A stretch of DNA of 23,791 bases, taken from the NCBI GenBank assembly GCA_934700335.1, contig CAKUXM010000023.1, forward strand, positions 1 through 23,791. The letters run 5' to 3'. Below are positions 22,123-23,791 of the stretch, in pieces. The notes under the pieces were generated by a model. That model made no database searches. It worked only from the letters and a program-made list of their open reading frames with translations, and had not been told where the DNA came from. The first letter of the stretch is position 1. The number at the start of each line of letters is the position of its first letter. The stretch is from an uncultured Candidatus Melainabacteria bacterium. GTDB lineage: Bacteria; Cyanobacteriota; Vampirovibrionia; Gastranaerophilales; Gastranaerophilaceae. The translations under genes and the position numbers were made by a program.

Positions 22123-22183
22123 AATTTTTCCTTTTTTTTATTATTTTATAAAAATTTTTATATTCTGAATACTATACAACTGT

Positions 22184-22729
22184 TTAATTATATTTGTTTT
22201 GAGCTTTTTCTAAGCCATTTTCAAAATAAAATTTAATCGCTTCTCCTGCTCTTGTTAAAACCTCTTTTAAAACAGGCATTTGTTCTTTTGAGAAATTGCC
22301 TAGTACAAAATTTTCAGAAGGTATAGGCGGTTGAGGTCCAATTCCAACTTTCAATCTTGCAAATTTATTTGTTCCTAAATGTTGGATAATTGATTTTATA
22401 CCGTTGTGCCCACCGTCAGAACCATTACCTTTAAATCTTAATGTGCCTAAATCTATTGCTAAATCATCATAAACTATTAGAACATTTTCAGGCTTTATCT
22501 TATAATAATTCATCACTAATGATAAAGCTTCTCCTGATAAGTTCATATATGTTGTTGGTTTGATGATTATAAAATCTTGATATTTTGCTAAATAACATTT
22601 AAGTTTATTCTCTAATTTGAAATCAAAACCTTCATCTATTGCCATTTTGTCAGCTACCATAAAACCAACATTATGACGGTTAAAACAGTATTTATCGCCT
22701 ATATTTCCGGTACACAAAATTAATTTCAA
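22184..22729 (-). CDS. pth: peptidyl-tRNA hydrolase
   Basis: Pth releases tRNA from peptidyl-tRNA that has dropped off ribosomes, in the cytoplasm. The 181-residue protein has the catalytic His19-Asn20 in RHNVGF, Asn63 in KPTTYMNLSG, the conserved Asp88 in VYDDL, and Asn109 in SDGGHNGIKSI. The N-terminal motif reads TGNIGDKY, with Ile where most members have Pro (GNPG). The Shine-Dalgarno AAAGGA lies before the ATG. It is the first gene of a likely operon with the TPR gene. Confidence 0.96.
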   Translation of the reverse strand: MKLILCTGNIGDKYCFNRHNVGFMVADKMAIDEGFDFKLENKLKCYLAKYQDFIIIKPTTYMNLSGEALSLVMNYYKIKPENVLIVYDDLAIDLGTLRFKGNGSDGGHNGIKSIIQHLGTNKFARLKVGIGPQPPIPSENFVLGNFSKEQMPVLKEVLTRAGEAIKFYFENGLEKAQNKYN

Positions 22730-22810
22730 AATAATTTTCCTTTGTTTTGTTCTTTCTGTTTATTATTTTAACGCAAATAAAGATTACCTTTCTTGTTATC
22801 TACCTTGCTC

Positions 22811-22839
22811 TTAACAAAAAGATAAAATACGTTTATTTT
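22811..22839 (+). promoter_or_regulatory. promoter of the HTH regulator gene
   Basis: TTAACA (22811-22816), a 17-nt spacer and TATTTT (22834-22839) give a leader of about 33 nt. The gene's Shine-Dalgarno GGGAGGA lies at about 22866-22872. Confidence 0.5.
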
Positions 22840-22878
22840 AATAGCAATATAAATATATTTTATTGAGGGAGGATTATT

Positions 22879-23448
22879 ATGAATACCAAAAATAAAACAT
22901 TAACTAAACAAAAAAGCTCAGAAATGGTGGCAAATTTCTTAGAAAAAAATGATTTGCATAAAAAAGACTTTGCAGAAATGATAGGTGTTACTTTATCTTA
23001 TGTTTATAACTTGATTGATAACACAATCCCTTTTTCTACAAGGGGAACAACTCTTGAACGTATTGCGGTCGTCATGGATATTTTACCGGAAGATTTTGAA
23101 GAATATAGAATTCCTCAAGAACCTATCCTTGTCGATGAAACAATTGACTTTATTAAAGATAGTATTAGAGAAAAAGGGCTTTCAATTGTTAATTTCTTAA
23201 AAGCTTTTCCAAGAAAGAAACGTCTTGAAATGGTTGATATGCTTCGTGGTGCTATACCTGTTCCGATTGATTTTAAAGAGCTAAATATGTTAGCTAAAGT
23301 CTTGGACTTAAATAAAGATGATATTTACCCTCTTTGGGAAAAACGCATGAAGCAGGTTCTTGAAAGCGCAGGAATGAATATATATTCAAATTCTGCACTA
23401 ATTAATGAAATGTTTGATTGTGCTAAAAAATTTATTGATGTTGAATAG
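22879..23448 (+). CDS. XRE-like regulator with two HTH-like halves
   Basis: This 189-residue protein probably binds DNA. Residues about 15-77 form an XRE/Cro-type helix-turn-helix (MVANFLEKNDLHKKDFAEMI, then GVTLSYVYNLIDN, then LERIAVVMDILPEDFEEYRI). Residues about 88-155 repeat the same plan more loosely (FIKDSIREKGLSIVNFLKAF, then LNMLAKVLDLNKDDIYPLWE), suggesting an internal duplication. The second half lacks a clear recognition helix and may serve dimerisation. It has a strong Shine-Dalgarno and its own promoter and terminator. No phage or toxin-antitoxin neighbours are seen, so it looks like a stand-alone regulator of unknown targets. Confidence 0.82.
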   Translation: MNTKNKTLTKQKSSEMVANFLEKNDLHKKDFAEMIGVTLSYVYNLIDNTIPFSTRGTTLERIAVVMDILPEDFEEYRIPQEPILVDETIDFIKDSIREKGLSIVNFLKAFPRKKRLEMVDMLRGAIPVPIDFKELNMLAKVLDLNKDDIYPLWEKRMKQVLESAGMNIYSNSALINEMFDCAKKFIDVE

Positions 23449-23472
23449 ACATTTGAAACACTTATTATATTT

Positions 23473-23507
23473 GGCTTTAAGGTTGTAAACTTTAAAGCCA
23501 TTTTTTT
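23473..23507 (+). terminator. intrinsic terminator of the HTH gene
   Basis: A 10-bp stem (23473-23482 with 23490-23499, one wobble) and a 7-nt loop are followed by A and seven T. Confidence 0.85.
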
Positions 23508-23523
23508 ATTCAAAAAAAAGTAG

Positions 23524-23552
23524 TTGACGAAAAAATATTTTCTTGCTAAATT
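23524..23552 (+). promoter_or_regulatory. promoter of tRNA-Lys
   Basis: TTGACG (23524-23529), a 17-nt spacer and TAAATT (23547-23552) put the start near 23559, about 20 nt before the mature tRNA. Confidence 0.7.
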
Positions 23553-23578
23553 AGTATATGTGAACACAAGTTGCATTT

Positions 23579-23654
23579 GCGCTTGTAGCTCAGCAGGTAG
23601 AGCACTCCCCTTTTAAGGGATAGGTCGCGCGTTCGAATCGCGCCAAGCGCACCA
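23579..23654 (+). tRNA. tRNA-Lys (anticodon UUU), CCA encoded
   Basis: The cloverleaf is complete. Acceptor GCGCTTG pairs with CAAGCGC. The D-arm GCTC...GAGC holds AGCAGGTA, the anticodon loop is CTTTTAA with anticodon TTT, and the T-arm is GCGCG-TTCGAAT-CGCGC, with discriminator A and CCA. The outermost anticodon-stem pair (27-43) is a C-T mismatch. Confidence 0.96.
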
Positions 23655-23658
23655 TTTT

Positions 23659-23685
23659 AAAGGAGATCGAGAGGTCTCCTTTTTT
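23659..23685 (+). terminator. intrinsic terminator of tRNA-Lys
   Basis: AAAGGAGA (23659-23666) pairs with TCTCCTTT (23675-23682), followed by further T. It begins 5 nt after the tRNA. Confidence 0.8.
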
Positions 23686-23694
23686 AGTACAAAT

Positions 23695-23748
23695 TTTTGG
23701 TGTCTTGGGCGATTCTCACTAATTTCTACTCACTCCTTCACACCAAAA
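23695..23748. repeat. 9-bp inverted repeat with 36-nt spacer
   Basis: TTTTGGTGT (23695-23703) is the exact complement of ACACCAAAA (23740-23748). It lies just after tRNA-Lys and before the window edge. An ATG at 23751 directly behind it opens a short frame that runs to the edge without a ribosome binding site. Confidence 0.4.
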
Positions 23749-23791
23749 CCATGAAAAATATGGAATTTTACCCAATTATTACGAAATGTAA

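Noticed and set aside
23719..23740. CTAATTTCTACT resembles the start of a Cas12a crRNA repeat
   Set aside because: The hairpin partner GTAGA is missing, there is only one copy and no spacer array or cas gene, so the match is chance.

Overview
The window is AT-rich bacterial chromosome with compact genes on both strands. Housekeeping genes (clpP, dxr, pth, a 5-formyl-THF cyclo-ligase, tRNA-Leu, tRNA-Lys) are mixed with two-component and c-di-GMP signalling genes and small uncharacterised proteins. No plasmid, phage or transposase genes are visible. The non-mevalonate (Dxr) route, the N-terminal-rubredoxin (reverse) rubrerythrin, the DPPR-synthase-like UbiA protein and the Met/Gln-rich coiled-coil family beside clpP would fit an anaerobic, host-associated lineage such as Vampirovibrionia/Gastranaerophilales (the non-photosynthetic sisters of Cyanobacteria). 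That assignment is an impression, not something the sequence proves.

Layout. 1-800: a long structured leader, with a possible pseudoknot, ahead of an 82-residue protein. 833-3163: clpP, then an apparently exact tandem duplication (833-bp units, 842-bp period) in which each unit carries its own leader, a 176-residue coiled-coil gene and a terminator. 3162-6779 (minus): a signalling operon read as response regulator, degenerate histidine kinase, membrane histidine kinase, 5-FCL. 6927-10006: an acyltransferase-3 membrane protein divergent from a UbiA prenyltransferase and Zn-dependent alcohol dehydrogenase pair. 10155-11809 (minus): a PiT phosphate transporter with its DUF47 partner, preceded by a 40-bp perfect palindrome plus T-run that looks like a transcription attenuator.

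12122-13940 is a degraded, gene-poor stretch: an 89-residue ORF with an odd 5' end, a frameshifted GNAT acetyltransferase remnant, a 125-residue hypothetical gene and an ORF without a start. 13943-14231 holds tRNA-Leu(UAA), which lacks an intron, and a tRNA-derived palindromic duplication in its upstream leader. 14345-16693 encodes a membrane-anchored GGDEF-EAL protein whose GGDEF site is destroyed while its EAL site is intact, so it is a predicted c-di-GMP phosphodiesterase.

The rest holds reverse rubrerythrin, an exported glycine-zipper protein read from an apparently leaderless promoter, dxr (its stop codon overlapping that of the exported gene), a family-3 solute-binding lipoprotein, a TPR protein with pth, a regulator with tandem HTH-like halves, and tRNA-Lys(UUU). 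Most transcription units end in clear intrinsic terminators. Several genes without a Shine-Dalgarno sequence have a -10 box 6-9 nt before the start codon, which suggests leaderless mRNAs.
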